From NCBI GenBank assembly GCA_030834695.1, contig JAUQXK010000097.1, positions 170,759 through 234,758 of the forward strand: a DNA stretch of 64,000 nucleotides, given 5' to 3'. Each line of letters starts with the position of its first letter. Position 1 is the stretch's first letter. The notes beneath the pieces are model-generated. The model was not told where the DNA came from. It made no database searches and saw nothing but the letters and a program-made list of their open reading frames with translations. Shown here in pieces: positions 7,215 to 16,999 of this stretch. The stretch comes from Desulfobacterales bacterium (GTDB lineage Bacteria > Desulfobacterota > Desulfobacteria > Desulfobacterales > SpSt-501). The translations under genes were made by a program, and so were the position numbers.

Positions 7215-8966
7215 ATGATGGATCGAATCAAAAATACAAAATTCTGGACCGGCGTGCCGCCCTGGGTGCTGCTCGGAGCGGTGGCGGTGCTGTTGCCGAT
7301 TTTCGCCTTCATGACCATGCAGAACATCCATCGCGAAAAAGAGTTCACGACCCGCCTGCTGGTTGAAAAAGGGGGGGCACTGATCCGCTCCTTCGAAGCC
7401 GGTACGCGATCCGGGATGATGGGCATGCAGCGCGGCGGCTTCCAGCTGCAGCGTCTGCTCACGGAGATGTCACAGTTGCCCGATATCGCTCACCTCATCG
7501 TCACCGATGTTGCCGGCAACATCATCGCCCACAGCGACCTCGACCGAGTGGGCTCCGTATACGGAAAAGGGCTGGATGTCGACCTCGCCTCCCAGTCCAA
7601 ACGACTCGACTGGCGGATCGTCAAGGGGACGGACGGCACGCCGGTATTCGAGGTGTTTCGCAAATTCGAGCCCACCGGCACGCCCATGGGCATGATGCGA
7701 GGGCCGGGCCCGCGTCGGCTGCCGGAAGGCTTTGAATTTCCGCCCGAGCCCCCGCGCGTCATTTTCGTGGGCCTGGACATGGCCTCCATCGAGGAGGCGC
7801 AGCGGTCGGACGTCTGGCACGCCATTCTCATGGGAACGATTCTGCTGCTGGCCGGATTCGCCGGCATCGCCCTGCTCCTGCTGGCCCAGAGCCACCGTGC
7901 AGCGCGCACGAGCCTCTCGCGTATCAAAGCCTTCTCGGACCACGTCGTCGAGAACATGCCGATCGGACTGGTGGCGACCGACAGCCGGCAGCGGGTGGCG
8001 GTATTCAACCAGGTGGCCGAATCCGTTCTGCAGGCGTCCGCTGCGAGCGTCATCGGCTGCCCGGCGAAGCAAGCGCTGCCGGCGGCGCTCTGGTCTCAGG
8101 TCGAAGCCCTGGATGCACCCAACGCAGCCGTACTGGAAAAAGAAATCGACTGTAGGATCAGCGGAGGCCGCGTGATCCCGCTTGAAATCGGCGCCGGCCG
8201 GCTCACCGATGAAGACGGTCGAGATCTCGGCAGCATCCTGCTTTTCAAGGACCTGAGCGAGGTCCGCACCCTGCGCAGCGAAATCGCGCGCAACCAGCGC
8301 CTGGTAACCGTGGGACGGCTGGCTGCAGGCGTGGCCCATGAAATCCGCAACCCGCTCAGCTCCATCAAGGGATTTGCGACCTATTTCCGGGAGCGCTACC
8401 GCGAAAACGACCAGGACGCCCAAACCGCTTCCATTCTGATCCAGGAAGTCGACCGGCTCAACCGCGTGGTCAGCCAGCTGTTGGAGTTCTCACGGCCGGT
8501 GAACATCCTTCCGCGTCCGGTTCGGCCGGATCGCCTGCTCGCGGACATTGCCAAGCTGGTCGAGCCCCAGGCGCAGGCAAAGGGGGTCACGGTCGCCGTC
8601 CGGCATCCAGCCGATATGCCGGACGTTCTGTTGGACGGCGACCGTCTGAACCAGGTGCTGTTGAACCTGTTTTTGAACGGCATCGAAGCGATGGACCGTG
8701 GAGGCGTTCTGACCGTGCGGGTGGCTGAAGCCTCGAATGCCTCTCGACTCGAAATCCGCGTGTCCGACACCGGCACCGGAATACGGCCCGAAGACCTGGC
8801 CCATATCTTCGAACCGTACTTCACCACCAAACCCGGCGGCACCGGTCTGGGTTTGGCCATTGCCCACAACATCATTGAAGCGATGGGCGCGGAGATCACC
8901 GTGCAGAGCACCCCCGACACCGGCACCACCTTCACATTGAAACTCCCGGTCCACTCGCAACGATGA
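7215..8966 (+). CDS. zraS: ZraS-like two-component sensor histidine kinase
   Basis: The 583-residue membrane kinase has an N-terminal helix (WVLLGAVAVLLPIFAFMTM) and a periplasmic domain of about 165 residues. That domain includes a Met/Pro-rich stretch (PMGMMRGPGPRR) that could sense metal. A second helix (ILMGTILLLAGFAGIALLLLA) leads to a PAS domain, a HisKA box with HEIRNPLSSIKGFA, and a GHKL ATPase with N-, G1- and G2-box residues (NLFLNGIEA, DTGTGI, GGTGLGLAI). It should phosphorylate the adjacent response regulator. Two ATG codons lie side by side at the start. Its stop overlaps an upstream in-frame ATG of the next gene, so the pair is co-transcribed. Confidence 0.93.
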   Translation: MMDRIKNTKFWTGVPPWVLLGAVAVLLPIFAFMTMQNIHREKEFTTRLLVEKGGALIRSFEAGTRSGMMGMQRGGFQLQRLLTEMSQLPDIAHLIVTDVAGNIIAHSDLDRVGSVYGKGLDVDLASQSKRLDWRIVKGTDGTPVFEVFRKFEPTGTPMGMMRGPGPRRLPEGFEFPPEPPRVIFVGLDMASIEEAQRSDVWHAILMGTILLLAGFAGIALLLLAQSHRAARTSLSRIKAFSDHVVENMPIGLVATDSRQRVAVFNQVAESVLQASAASVIGCPAKQALPAALWSQVEALDAPNAAVLEKEIDCRISGGRVIPLEIGAGRLTDEDGRDLGSILLFKDLSEVRTLRSEIARNQRLVTVGRLAAGVAHEIRNPLSSIKGFATYFRERYRENDQDAQTASILIQEVDRLNRVVSQLLEFSRPVNILPRPVRPDRLLADIAKLVEPQAQAKGVTVAVRHPADMPDVLLDGDRLNQVLLNLFLNGIEAMDRGGVLTVRVAEASNASRLEIRVSDTGTGIRPEDLAHIFEPYFTTKPGGTGLGLAIAHNIIEAMGAEITVQSTPDTGTTFTLKLPVHSQR

Positions 8967-8977
8967 GGGATGGATGC

Positions 8978-10348
8978 ATGACCGCAAACGGAACCATTTT
9001 GGTGGTCGACGACGACACGGCTCACCGCACCATGCTGCGGACCCTCGTGAGCGGCTGGGGCTATGCGATTGATGAGGCGGATGACGGCGGGGCCGCCATC
9101 GACCGGGTCCGGCAGCAGGCCTACGATTTGGTGCTGATGGATGTGCGCATGCTCAAGGTGTCCGGACTCGAGGCCTTGGCCGCCATCAAGAAGCTCAACC
9201 CCGCCATTCCGGTCGTCATCATGACCGCCTATTCCTCGGTGGAGACGGCCGTCGACGCCCTCAAGCAGGGCGCCCACGATTATCTCACCAAGCCGCTCGA
9301 TTTCGATAAACTTAAGATCACCATCGAGCGCGCCATGGAACACACGCGGCTCAAAGAGGAAAACCGCCGCCTGCGCGAAAGCCTCGGCCGACGGCTCGAC
9401 CGCAGCCGGATCATCGGTCGGAGCCCGGCCATGGTCAAACTCCTGGACACGGTGTCTCAGGTGGCGCCGTCCGAGGCAACGGTCCTGATCACGGGTGAAT
9501 CCGGAACCGGCAAGGAACTGGTCGCCGCCGCCATCCATTTCAACAGCTCGCGCCGCGACGGTCCTTTCGTGCAGCTGAACTGCGCCGCCATCACCGAGAC
9601 CCTGTTGGAATCCGAGTTGTTCGGACATGAGAAAGGGGCGTTCACCGGCGCCGAGCGCCGCCGGGAGGGGCGCTTCCATCAGGCCGACGGCGGCAGCCTG
9701 TTTCTCGATGAAGTCAGTGAAATGCCGCTGTCCATGCAGGTCAAGCTATTGCGGGTGCTGCAGGAGCGCGAGTTCACCCGCGTGGGCGGCGATGCGCCGG
9801 TGCGGGTGGACGTGCGTTTGATCGCGGCCACCAACCGCCATCTTCCGGATCTGATCGCGGCCGGCAAGTTCCGTGAGGACCTTTATTACCGTCTGAACGT
9901 GGTCGGCCTGATCGTCCCGCCGCTGCGCGAACGCCGCGAGGACATCCCGCTGCTGGTCCAGCATTTTCTCGAAGCCTTCGCTCAGCGCAACCGCAAGCTG
10001 ATCAAGGGCGTCACCCCGCAGGCCATGGACGGCCTCATCCGCCGCGGCTGGCCGGGCAACGTGCGCGAGCTCATGAACGCCGTGGAGCGGGCGGTGGTGC
10101 TGGCCCGAACGGATTACCTGCCCATGGAGGATTTTGCGTTGGTGCCGGCCGAGGAACCCTCGCGGGATGCCTCGGCACCTTCGCCGATCGGCGCTGATGA
10201 AAATCTGGCACTGGACGAAATCGAAAAAACCACCATTCTGCGGGCGTTGGAGTCAACCGGCGGCAATAAGAGCGAAACGGCCCGACGCCTTGGGATCACA
10301 CGCCGCACCCTGCATAAAAAGCTGAAAGCGTACGGTGTGATGAAATGA
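8978..10348 (+). CDS. zraR: ZraR-like sigma-54-dependent response regulator
   Basis: The 456-residue NtrC-family activator has a receiver domain (ILVVDDD at the start, phospho-acceptor in LVLMDVRM). Next comes an AAA+ domain with Walker A GESGTGKE, the sigma-54 contact loop GAFTGA and Walker B LFLDEV, then a C-terminal Fis-type helix-turn-helix ([24 protein letters not shown]). It should activate the sigma-54 promoter upstream of zraP. An alternative ATG at 8963 overlaps the kinase stop; the ATG at 8978 is preferred because GAGGGATGG lies at proper distance and the receiver begins soon after. Confidence 0.93.
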   Translation: MTANGTILVVDDDTAHRTMLRTLVSGWGYAIDEADDGGAAIDRVRQQAYDLVLMDVRMLKVSGLEALAAIKKLNPAIPVVIMTAYSSVETAVDALKQGAHDYLTKPLDFDKLKITIERAMEHTRLKEENRRLRESLGRRLDRSRIIGRSPAMVKLLDTVSQVAPSEATVLITGESGTGKELVAAAIHFNSSRRDGPFVQLNCAAITETLLESELFGHEKGAFTGAERRREGRFHQADGGSLFLDEVSEMPLSMQVKLLRVLQEREFTRVGGDAPVRVDVRLIAATNRHLPDLIAAGKFREDLYYRLNVVGLIVPPLRERREDIPLLVQHFLEAFAQRNRKLIKGVTPQAMDGLIRRGWPGNVRELMNAVERAVVLARTDYLPMEDFALVPAEEPSRDASAPSPIGADENLALDEIEKTTILRALESTGGNKSETARRLGITRRTLHKKLKAYGVMK

Positions 10349-10373
10349 TAGCGGCGTCCATGGCCGTACAGAT

Positions 10374-10457
10374 GGTTGCGACGCGAAGCGGCCGAAACCC
10401 CGCCGCGACGATGAACGGCATAACCGAATTAAGCCTTATGTTATCGCCGGAGTAATA
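10374..10457. repeat. Intergenic repeat related to 34282-34364
   Basis: About 84 bp are roughly 80 percent identical by eye to the right arm and flank of the 34-kb inverted repeat. The shared core includes GCGGCCGAAA and TATGTTAT-GCCGG-GTAATA. An additional 10-bp inverted repeat TAAGCCTTAT/ATAAGGCTTA (10430-10439 and 10474-10483) overlaps its end. Both copies lie just after sigma-54 activator genes. Confidence 0.6.
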
Positions 10458-10527
10458 TCTTTACTTGCCGCCGATAAGGCTTAGATTGGATCCACCCAAT
10501 CGATGGAAACAGACTGACGCTTTCGCC

Positions 10528-11118
10528 ATGAATGCTCCGAACACTGAGATCGTACACTGCCCCAGCTGCAACGCCGGAAACCGGATCCCTGCTGAACGGA
10601 TGGGCGCGGCCTCCGCCAAATGCGGCAAATGCCAGGCGGCCCTCTTCCCTGAAAGAGCAGCGGCGCATGCCGCCGAGGCCTATAAGCTGCGCTGCGCCCA
10701 GTGCGGCGCACGCAACCGCGTACCCGGCACCCGGCTGGACGCTGCACCCAAATGCGGCAAGTGCCATGCGTCCCTGCCGACCGCTGAGTTGTTCGCCCCC
10801 CAGCCCGTCATGGTGACGGACGGCAATTTCGAAGCCAAAGTGCTGAAGTCGCCGTTGCCCGTGCTGCTTTTCGCCTGGGCGCCTTGGTGCCCGACCTGCG
10901 GTGCAGTCGTCCCGATCGTGGATCAATTTGCCTCCGAGTCCAAAGGCCGGATTCGGGTCGGCAAGCTCAATGTGGACGCCAATCCCCAGCTGGCCGGCCG
11001 TTATAGCATCATGAGCGTTCCCTTTCTCTTTATCTTCGACAACGGCGAGCTCAGGGAAAGCATGCCGGGCGCGCTTCAGAAACATGAGCTCATGCTGAAA
11101 ATGGCGCATTACCTATGA
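10528..11118 (+). CDS. Thioredoxin-2-like protein with two zinc ribbons and a CPTC active site
   Basis: The 196-residue protein has two tandem zinc ribbons (C11/C14 with C32/C35 and C56/C59 with C76/C79), each in the CxxC-NRIP/NRVP style of TrxC. A thioredoxin fold follows, with active site WCPTC (C121, C124) and the cis-proline segment SVPFLFIF. TrxC normally has one ribbon and a CGPC site, so both features depart from the family norm. It should act as a cytoplasmic disulfide reductase or redox sensor. The ATG at 10528 starts just before the first ribbon; a longer frame lacks a ribosome-binding site. Its stop overlaps the next gene by four bases. Confidence 0.85.
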   Translation: MNAPNTEIVHCPSCNAGNRIPAERMGAASAKCGKCQAALFPERAAAHAAEAYKLRCAQCGARNRVPGTRLDAAPKCGKCHASLPTAELFAPQPVMVTDGNFEAKVLKSPLPVLLFAWAPWCPTCGAVVPIVDQFASESKGRIRVGKLNVDANPQLAGRYSIMSVPFLFIFDNGELRESMPGALQKHELMLKMAHYL

Positions 11119-12062
11119 CGGCGACGCGACGCGCCGCCCAAACCCGAGACTGCATGCCCTCCGCTTCCGCTGCCGCCGACATCGCCGCCGCCCTCCGGGC
11201 GATCCTGACTCGCGGTCTGGATCTGTCGGAGACGACGGTGCGCTTCATCGATTCCACCTTCTCCCATCCCTCGGCGGCTGAACTGGCAGCGATCATCGAT
11301 GATGATGCCGACCCCGAACGGGATAGCTTGCTTGCGCTTCTGTTCTCACCGGATGAACCCTTGCAGATCGATCTAGAAAGCCGGCTGAGCCGTCTGCAGG
11401 GCGGAACCCCTTCCGCGGAAGAAGTGGTCGCTCGCCTGGCGGCCGCGCAGCTGGCGGTGATGTTCCGTTTTCCGGACGGCCGAGGCGTGCTGGAGGTGGG
11501 GCTGACGGCGCAGCTGGCCCGCCGACTGGTTCATGGACTCGGCATCGACCGGGTTCTCCCGGCCGGGGTCGACGAGACCATCGAGGCAGCCGTCCCCGGC
11601 CGCTGCGGAAGGCGCCTGCGGGTCATGCTTCGCAACGCCCGTTTTGATTTCACGCCGGCCGGAAGCGAATTCATTTGCGCCCTGATCCCGAAGCTGGACA
11701 TCCAGGACGAAGACGGGCGGGAATGCTTTGCTTTCGCTCTGGAGCTGCTCGCGGAGCCTGGAGCGTCCGCCGAAGTTTACACGGCGCTCGCCGCCCGCCA
11801 GAAATGGCTGGTCCGGGCCCTGCACCAGGGCCAGCGGTTGCGTGAGCAGTTGGCCCAGTCCAACTTCGAGACCCTCCTGAGCCAGGGCCAACGGCTGGCG
11901 TGGGTGGATGAAACCCTGGTCCGGCGCCAAATGGGTTTTATCGACCGAATCTGCATCGCCGTCTTCGGCCGCCTCCCGCCGGTCGATGCGAGCGGACGGC
12001 CGCGGGCGGTCAATATCGAGGGCCTCCCGGATGTGGCGGATCTGATGCGGCGCCTGCCCTAA
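11115..12062 (+). CDS. Hypothetical protein coupled to thioredoxin gene
   Basis: The 315-residue protein starts inside the thioredoxin stop (ATGA overlap), so the two are translationally coupled. It has no signal peptide or membrane helix. It is rich in Ala, Leu and Arg, mostly helical by appearance, with a basic middle (GRCGRRLRVMLRNARFDFTP) and a C-terminal helix pair (LVRALHQGQRLREQLAQSNFETLLSQGQRLAWVDETLVRRQMGF). I do not recognise a family. Coupling to a zinc-ribbon thioredoxin suggests a client or regulator of that protein, but this is only context. Confidence 0.7.
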   Translation: MTATRRAAQTRDCMPSASAAADIAAALRAILTRGLDLSETTVRFIDSTFSHPSAAELAAIIDDDADPERDSLLALLFSPDEPLQIDLESRLSRLQGGTPSAEEVVARLAAAQLAVMFRFPDGRGVLEVGLTAQLARRLVHGLGIDRVLPAGVDETIEAAVPGRCGRRLRVMLRNARFDFTPAGSEFICALIPKLDIQDEDGRECFAFALELLAEPGASAEVYTALAARQKWLVRALHQGQRLREQLAQSNFETLLSQGQRLAWVDETLVRRQMGFIDRICIAVFGRLPPVDASGRPRAVNIEGLPDVADLMRRLP

Positions 12063-12146
12063 TCGGTCCGCGATTCCGTTTGACTTCCGCTACGGAAACC
12101 TTTAGTTTCAACCGCCGGATCGAACCGGCGCAGATTATTTCACCAG

Positions 12147-12842
12147 ATGAAGGCCATCGCACCTATGTATCGGTTGAACAGATTTCGTCATGCATTGCTG
12201 CCGCTGGTTCTCATGGCGGTATGTTTCCATACCACGTTGGCGCGGGCCGCCGAGTCCCTCCCTCCGCTCGACTACATTCTCAAGGAAGTCGAAAAACGCT
12301 ACACGGGGTCCCAATTTTCCGCGGATTTTCTCCAGGAGTCCACCATTAAATCCATGGAAATCACCGATTTCGCATCCGGCCGGCTGTATGTGCGCTACCC
12401 GGGGATGATGCGCTGGGAATACGAAAAGCCCGAACGGCAGGTGATCATCACCGACGGCAAGAAGCTGTGGATCTTCCGGCCGCAGGACAATCAAGTGATG
12501 GTGGGCGGCGCTCCGGTCTTTTTCCGTGACGGCCAGGGCGCCAGTTTTCTGTCGGACATCAGCTTGGTGCGGAAGAAGTTCAACATTCAGCTGGCGCGGG
12601 CGGAAGGCGAGTACCTCTACGAGCTGAAGATGAAGCCGATCGAGGGAGCGGCGAACATCTCCGAGATCCGCCTCTATGTCGTCCCGCGGTCCTATCAAAT
12701 CGCGCGGATCGTCACGCTGAACGACTACGGCGATGACACCCGCATCGACATCGTCAGCCCCCAGTTCAACGCCAATCTCGATCCATCGCTGTTCAGCTTT
12801 GAGATCCCGCCGGGCGTCGACGTCCAGAAAATCGAAGAATGA
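12147..12842 (+). CDS. lolA: Outer-membrane lipoprotein carrier protein LolA
   Basis: The 231-residue protein has a signal peptide (hydrophobic LLPLVLMAVCF, cleavage near ARA-AES). The LolA-type core follows: FSADFLQESTIKSMEITDFASGRLYVRYPGMMRWEYEKPERQVIITDGKKLWIFRP, then DNQVMVG. LolA shuttles lipoproteins across the periplasm from LolCDE to the outer membrane, so its presence supports a Gram-negative envelope. An alternative ATG at 12165 would shorten the signal peptide slightly. The stop codon lies inside the left arm of a long hairpin (12836-12963). Confidence 0.9.
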   Translation: MKAIAPMYRLNRFRHALLPLVLMAVCFHTTLARAAESLPPLDYILKEVEKRYTGSQFSADFLQESTIKSMEITDFASGRLYVRYPGMMRWEYEKPERQVIITDGKKLWIFRPQDNQVMVGGAPVFFRDGQGASFLSDISLVRKKFNIQLARAEGEYLYELKMKPIEGAANISEIRLYVVPRSYQIARIVTLNDYGDDTRIDIVSPQFNANLDPSLFSFEIPPGVDVQKIEE

Positions 12843-12963
12843 CGGCCTAAGAAGCCCAATCTCGGCGTTGCGCTTCGCCCCGCTGCGCTGCGGCGTACCC
12901 GATGTACGCCTCGCGCCGCGGGGCTCGCGCGCCTTGAGCTTAGGCTTCTTAGGCCGTCATTCT
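12836..12963. repeat. Stop-anchored long hairpin A (lolA 3' end)
   Basis: Perfect 21-bp inverted arms at 12836-12856 and 12943-12963 enclose an 86-bp core with nested symmetry around GCGTACCC-GATGTACGC. The lolA stop codon is within the left arm. The core resembles hairpins C and D, and it has the same orientation relative to its gene. Confidence 0.85.
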
Positions 12964-13044
12964 CTTTTTGCTCGGCTGAGCCAGCGGGTTAGAAGCGATC
13001 AGATGCCTAAGATCAGCAGAATTTCAAGCGGGTGGGATAAAACG

Positions 13045-13190
13045 GTAAGAGCCGTTTAAAGCCCCAGATCACGGCCAAGGGCAAGGCGCCCCGGGGGTTC
13101 GAAAGCGCAGCGTACGTCGGTACGTGAGCATTTCGAAATCCGGGGCAACGCAGCAATTGGCCGTTAGATGGGGCTTTAAACGGCTCTTAC
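13045..13190. repeat. Stop-anchored long hairpin B (yebC 3' end)
   Basis: Perfect 22-bp inverted arms lie at 13045-13066 and 13169-13190. The core contains a GCGTACGTCGGTACGTGAGC palindrome and TTCGAAA/TTTCGAA arms. The yebC stop codon (13187-13189) is inside the right arm. The core is related to but more divergent than A, C and D. Confidence 0.85.
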
Positions 13191-13930
13191 GCGCGGCTGA
13201 CCAGTTCGTCCGGGATATCCGCGTTGGTATAAACCTTCTGGACGTCGTCGCAGTCCTCCAGCATGTCCATCAGCCTCACCATCTGGTCGGCCTCTTTGCC
13301 GGCCAGCCCGGTCGTGTTCTGAGGCAGCATGGTGACCTCCGATGAGATGTAGGGCGCTTTTAATTCGTCGATGGCGGCCTTCACGGCCTCGAAATCCTCG
13401 GGTGCCGTGATGACCTCGAACGTCGTTTCGTCCTCGCGCACATCTTCGGCGCCGGCCTCCAGCGCCTTCTCCATCAGCTTCTCCTCATCCACCGCCTGGC
13501 GCTCGATGGCGATGTAGCCCTTCTTCTTGAACATCCAGGCGACGCAGCCGTTGGTCCCGAGACTGCCGCCGTTCTTGCTGAAGATATGGCGGATCTCCGC
13601 CACCGACCGATTCTTGTTGTCCGACAGCGACTCGACCAGCACGGCCGCGCCGCCCGGACCGTAGCCCTCATAGAGGCTCTCCTCGTAGCTCACGCCATCC
13701 AACTCGCCGGTGCCTTTCTTGATCCCGCGCTCGATGTTGTCCTTCGGCATGTTTTCCGCCCGGGCCGCCATAACCGCTGCGCGCAGCCGCGGGTTGCCGT
13801 TCAGATCGCCTCCGCCCATACGGGCGGCTACGGTGATTTCCTTGATCAGCTTGGTGAAGATCTTGCCGCGTTTGGCATCATTGGCACCCTTTTTGTGCTT
13901 GATGCTCGCCCATTTATTATGACCTGACAT
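13187..13930 (-). CDS. yebC: YebC/PmpR family regulatory protein
   Basis: The 247-residue protein opens with the family signature [28 protein letters not shown]. It also contains [29 protein letters not shown] and [15 protein letters not shown], all conserved in YebC. Members are DNA-binding regulators or, as shown more recently for some, translation factors that relieve ribosome stalling. The length matches the family. It overlaps the upstream rlmE by 14 bases and ends within hairpin B, convergent with lolA. Confidence 0.95.
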   Translation of the reverse strand: MSGHNKWASIKHKKGANDAKRGKIFTKLIKEITVAARMGGGDLNGNPRLRAAVMAARAENMPKDNIERGIKKGTGELDGVSYEESLYEGYGPGGAAVLVESLSDNKNRSVAEIRHIFSKNGGSLGTNGCVAWMFKKKGYIAIERQAVDEEKLMEKALEAGAEDVREDETTFEVITAPEDFEAVKAAIDELKAPYISSEVTMLPQNTTGLAGKEADQMVRLMDMLEDCDDVQKVYTNADIPDELVSRA

Positions 13931-14540
13931 GGGGTCCTCCTGTTTTACCCTTCCCGATGAGGTATATTTCCTTGCTCGCCTTACGGCAGCTCTGAGGTTT
14001 GAAGATCTTGCATTCCGGAAAGGCGCCTTGAACGGCCGCCGTGAACGATTTGAAATCCTCGCCCTGGAAAATTTTGCAGACGAACGACCCGCCGGGCCGC
14101 AGCACCTGCCGGGCGATGGCGAGCGCCGCTTCGCACAAATGGTGGGAGCGCGCCGCGTCCACCCCCCGACTGCCGGTGGTCGCAGGCGCCATGTCGCTCA
14201 ACACCACGTCGAACGGCCGCCCGAAAAACGCGACGGGGTCCTCGACCAGCTCAAATACGTCCTTCGTGTAAACGCTGACGTGAGCCGGCAGGCTGACCGT
14301 CACCGGCGTCAGATCGACCCCGACGATGCAACCGGACGGTCCGGCGATTTCGGCTGCATGCATCAGCCAGGAGCCCGGTGCGCATCCCAGATCCAGAATG
14401 GCGCTTCCTCGCCGCACCACGCCGAATCGCTTCTGGATCTCCTGGAGCTTGTACACCGACCGGGCCGGGTACCGCTCCTTGCGGGCCAGCCGCGCGTAAT
14501 GGTCTTCCCAGCGATTCGCCTTGGCTGCAGCATGTCTCAT
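13917..14540 (-). CDS. rlmE: 23S rRNA (uridine-2'-O)-methyltransferase RlmE (FtsJ)
   Basis: The 207-residue protein has the FtsJ fold: [25 protein letters not shown] at the N-terminus and the SAM-binding motif [15 protein letters not shown]. The catalytic KDKE set is plausible in [18 protein letters not shown] and SKEIYLIG. RlmE methylates U2552 of 23S rRNA during large-subunit assembly. It is translationally linked to yebC through a 14-base overlap. The start codon fits the family N-terminus. A longer upstream frame has no support. Confidence 0.93.
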   Translation of the reverse strand: MRHAAAKANRWEDHYARLARKERYPARSVYKLQEIQKRFGVVRRGSAILDLGCAPGSWLMHAAEIAGPSGCIVGVDLTPVTVSLPAHVSVYTKDVFELVEDPVAFFGRPFDVVLSDMAPATTGSRGVDAARSHHLCEAALAIARQVLRPGGSFVCKIFQGEDFKSFTAAVQGAFPECKIFKPQSCRKASKEIYLIGKGKTGGPHVRS

Positions 14541-14627
14541 CGTACAATGGCCGTTTAACGACTCGAATCAACGCATCATATAAAAAATAGGATTATATAC
14601 AACGGCATGCTGATTCAAGTCAATCCG

Positions 14628-15995
14628 TCAGAAGAGCGCTTCGACAGCTTCTGCCACCGATCGCACCCCGGTGACCTGAATGTCCTCTGCATCGGCCAGC
14701 CGTTTTAAATTGCTCTGCGGCAGGATGCACCGGTTGAAGCCCATTTTACGCGCTTCGAGGATGCGCTGCTCCGCCTGACCGATGGCCCGCACCTCGCCGG
14801 TCAAGCCGACCTCGCCGATGACGATGGTCCGCTCGGCCACGGGCTTGTCGAGAAAGCTCGATGCAATCGCCGCCACGATGGCCAGGTCCACGGCCGGCTC
14901 CACCACCTTGACCCCCCCGGCGACGTTCATGAAAATATCATAGCCCATCAGGTGCATGCCGATTTTTTTTTCCATGACCGCTGCCAGCAGCGCCACGCGG
15001 TTGGCATCCAGGCCCAAAATGGTGCGCCGCGGCGTGCCGAAACTGGTGCCGCTGGTAAGCGCCTGCAGCTCCACCAGGATCGGTCGCGTGCCTTCCATGC
15101 TGGCCGCCACCACCGACCCGGCCGCGGCCGCCGGCCGCTCGGAGAGGAAGACCGCCGACGGGTTGGCCACCTCGTCCAGGCCCTTGTCCTTCATTTCAAA
15201 GACACCGATCTCGTTGGTTGAGCCGAAACGGTTCTTGACTGCCCGCAGCACCCGGAAAATGTGGTTGCGGTCCCCTTCGAAATACAGCACCGTGTCTACC
15301 ATGTGCTCAAGGAGCTTCGGACCGGCGATGGCACCGTCTTTGGTTACGTGCCCGACCAGGAAGACCGGTATGCCGGAACGCTTGGCCATGAGCATCAGCC
15401 GCACCGTGGCCTCCCGCACCTGGCTGACGCTGCCGGGAGCTGAGCCGAGCTCGGGACTGAACATGGTCTGAATCGAGTCGATCACGACCACTTCGGGCTT
15501 GACGGAGTCGATCATGGCCAGGACCGCGTCCACCTCCACCTCGGAGACCACCAGGATGTTGGGAGACACGCTGGCCAGGCGCTTGCTCCGCAGCCGGATC
15601 TGCCGGATGGATTCCTCGCCGGAAACATAAAGCACTTTGCAGCCCTGGCCGGCCAGTCCGTAAAGCGCCTGCAGCATTAACGTGGACTTGCCGATGCCGG
15701 GATCCCCGCCGATCAGGATCAGGGAACCGGCCACGATTCCCCCGCCCAGCACCCGGTCAAATTCCTGGATGGCCGTGAGCTGGCGTTTTTCGTTTTCGAT
15801 ATCGATGGAATCGATCGGAACCGGTACCGAGGGAGCGACGGCGGCATTGCGTTTTACTGCGAGCGGACCGGCGGCAGCCTGGCGCTCCTCCACGAAAGAG
15901 CCCCAACCGCCGCAATCCGGACATTTACCCATCCATTTGGGCGCCTGGTAACCGCACGCCTGGCAGGTGAATACGGTTTTGGATGCCTTTTTCAC
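14628..15995 (-). CDS. radA: DNA repair protein RadA
   Basis: The 455-residue protein has an N-terminal zinc finger (CQACGYQAPKWMGKCPDCGGW), a RecA-like ATPase with Walker A GGDPGIGKST, the RadA-specific KNRFGSTNEIGVFEM motif, and a Lon-like C-terminal domain. RadA promotes branch migration in recombinational repair. The start is taken as the GTG at 15995 because the following KKASKTVFTCQACG aligns with the usual RadA N-terminus and gives normal length. Upstream in-frame ATGs at 16043 or 16109 would add an unusual extension that approaches the divergent transglycosylase gene. Confidence 0.92.
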   Translation of the reverse strand: MKKASKTVFTCQACGYQAPKWMGKCPDCGGWGSFVEERQAAAGPLAVKRNAAVAPSVPVPIDSIDIENEKRQLTAIQEFDRVLGGGIVAGSLILIGGDPGIGKSTLMLQALYGLAGQGCKVLYVSGEESIRQIRLRSKRLASVSPNILVVSEVEVDAVLAMIDSVKPEVVVIDSIQTMFSPELGSAPGSVSQVREATVRLMLMAKRSGIPVFLVGHVTKDGAIAGPKLLEHMVDTVLYFEGDRNHIFRVLRAVKNRFGSTNEIGVFEMKDKGLDEVANPSAVFLSERPAAAAGSVVAASMEGTRPILVELQALTSGTSFGTPRRTILGLDANRVALLAAVMEKKIGMHLMGYDIFMNVAGGVKVVEPAVDLAIVAAIASSFLDKPVAERTIVIGEVGLTGEVRAIGQAEQRILEARKMGFNRCILPQSNLKRLADAEDIQVTGVRSVAEAVEALF

Positions 15996-16114
15996 AATTT
16001 CAAATTCCGGGCCGTTGTGGTAATATTTTTTAAAATGTAGCATGTGATGCCGCCCCCGGGCAACACCCGCGTCAGCATCCCCCTTGAACAGCGCGATCGA
16101 AGGAGTCACGCCGA

Positions 16115-16999
16115 ATGCTCAATTCCAACCCTGCTCGCCGCCATGAGACCGTGGGTATCCTGGTCTTGGCGGTGACGACCTTCTGTCTTTGGGCGTCGGT
16201 TTCCACCGCCCAGGAAAAAACCGACTATTTCGGCCCCCTGCGGCAGAGGCTCATCGCCGATGGATTCCCTGCGGAATCGGTCTCGCAGCTGTACGACCGA
16301 CCCGAGGTGTTTGTCGAGGCCGACGGCGTGTCCCGCTTTTTCATTCACAGTGAAGCCAAATTGAACTACGATCAGTTCAGTTCGCCCGAATCCATCGAAA
16401 AGGCCCAGCGCTATCTGCAGGAGAACTTGGCCATCCTGGGTTTTGCCGAGACGGCCTATGGGGTCGACAAACGCGTGATCACCGCCATCTTGCTGGTGGA
16501 AAGCCGGCTGGGCACCCTGTCCGGCAACCGTTCCGCCCTGAACATCCTCTCGACGCTGGCCGCTTTGACCGATCCAGCCTTCCAGGAAACCTTTTGGCGC
16601 ATCATCCCGCCGGAGCGGCGCATCACGCGCGAGCGCTTCAACGAACGGGTTCAAAAACGTGCCGAATGGGGCTACCGCGAACTAAAGGCCCTGCTGCACT
16701 ATGCGCAGCGGGAGGGGATCGACCCGGCGGCCATCGTCAGCTCCTACGCCGGCGCCGTGGGCTACGCCCAGTTCATGCCGACCAACATCCTCGCCTATGC
16801 CCAGGACGGCAACCAGGACGGCCGCATCGACCTTCTGGTTCACGCCGATGCCGTTGCCAGCATCGCCAACTACCTGAAACGCCACGGCTGGCAGCCGGGC
16901 ATCAGCCGCGAGAAGCAGGAAAAAGTGATCCATGCATACAATCCCAGTTCGTACTACGTCAATGCGATCCTCAGGGTCGCGGATCTTCTGAAAGGATGA
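16115..16999 (+). CDS. MltB-type lytic murein transglycosylase
   Basis: The 294-residue protein has a signal peptide (residues 1-32, cleavage near STA-QEK) and the SLT_2 fold of MltB. The catalytic glutamate lies in ILLVESRLGTLSGN, and the family segments SSYAGAVGYAQFMPTNI, DGRIDLLVHADAVASIANYL and HGWQPG follow. It cleaves peptidoglycan in the periplasm to form anhydro-muropeptides. There is no lipobox, so it is likely soluble. It is divergent from radA with about 120 bp between starts, and its stop overlaps the next small gene by four bases. Confidence 0.92.
   Translation: MLNSNPARRHETVGILVLAVTTFCLWASVSTAQEKTDYFGPLRQRLIADGFPAESVSQLYDRPEVFVEADGVSRFFIHSEAKLNYDQFSSPESIEKAQRYLQENLAILGFAETAYGVDKRVITAILLVESRLGTLSGNRSALNILSTLAALTDPAFQETFWRIIPPERRITRERFNERVQKRAEWGYRELKALLHYAQREGIDPAAIVSSYAGAVGYAQFMPTNILAYAQDGNQDGRIDLLVHADAVASIANYLKRHGWQPGISREKQEKVIHAYNPSSYYVNAILRVADLLKG

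Noticed and set aside
12836..13190. CRISPR array
   Set aside because: There are repeated hairpins, but no short direct repeats with regular spacers and no cas genes anywhere in the window.
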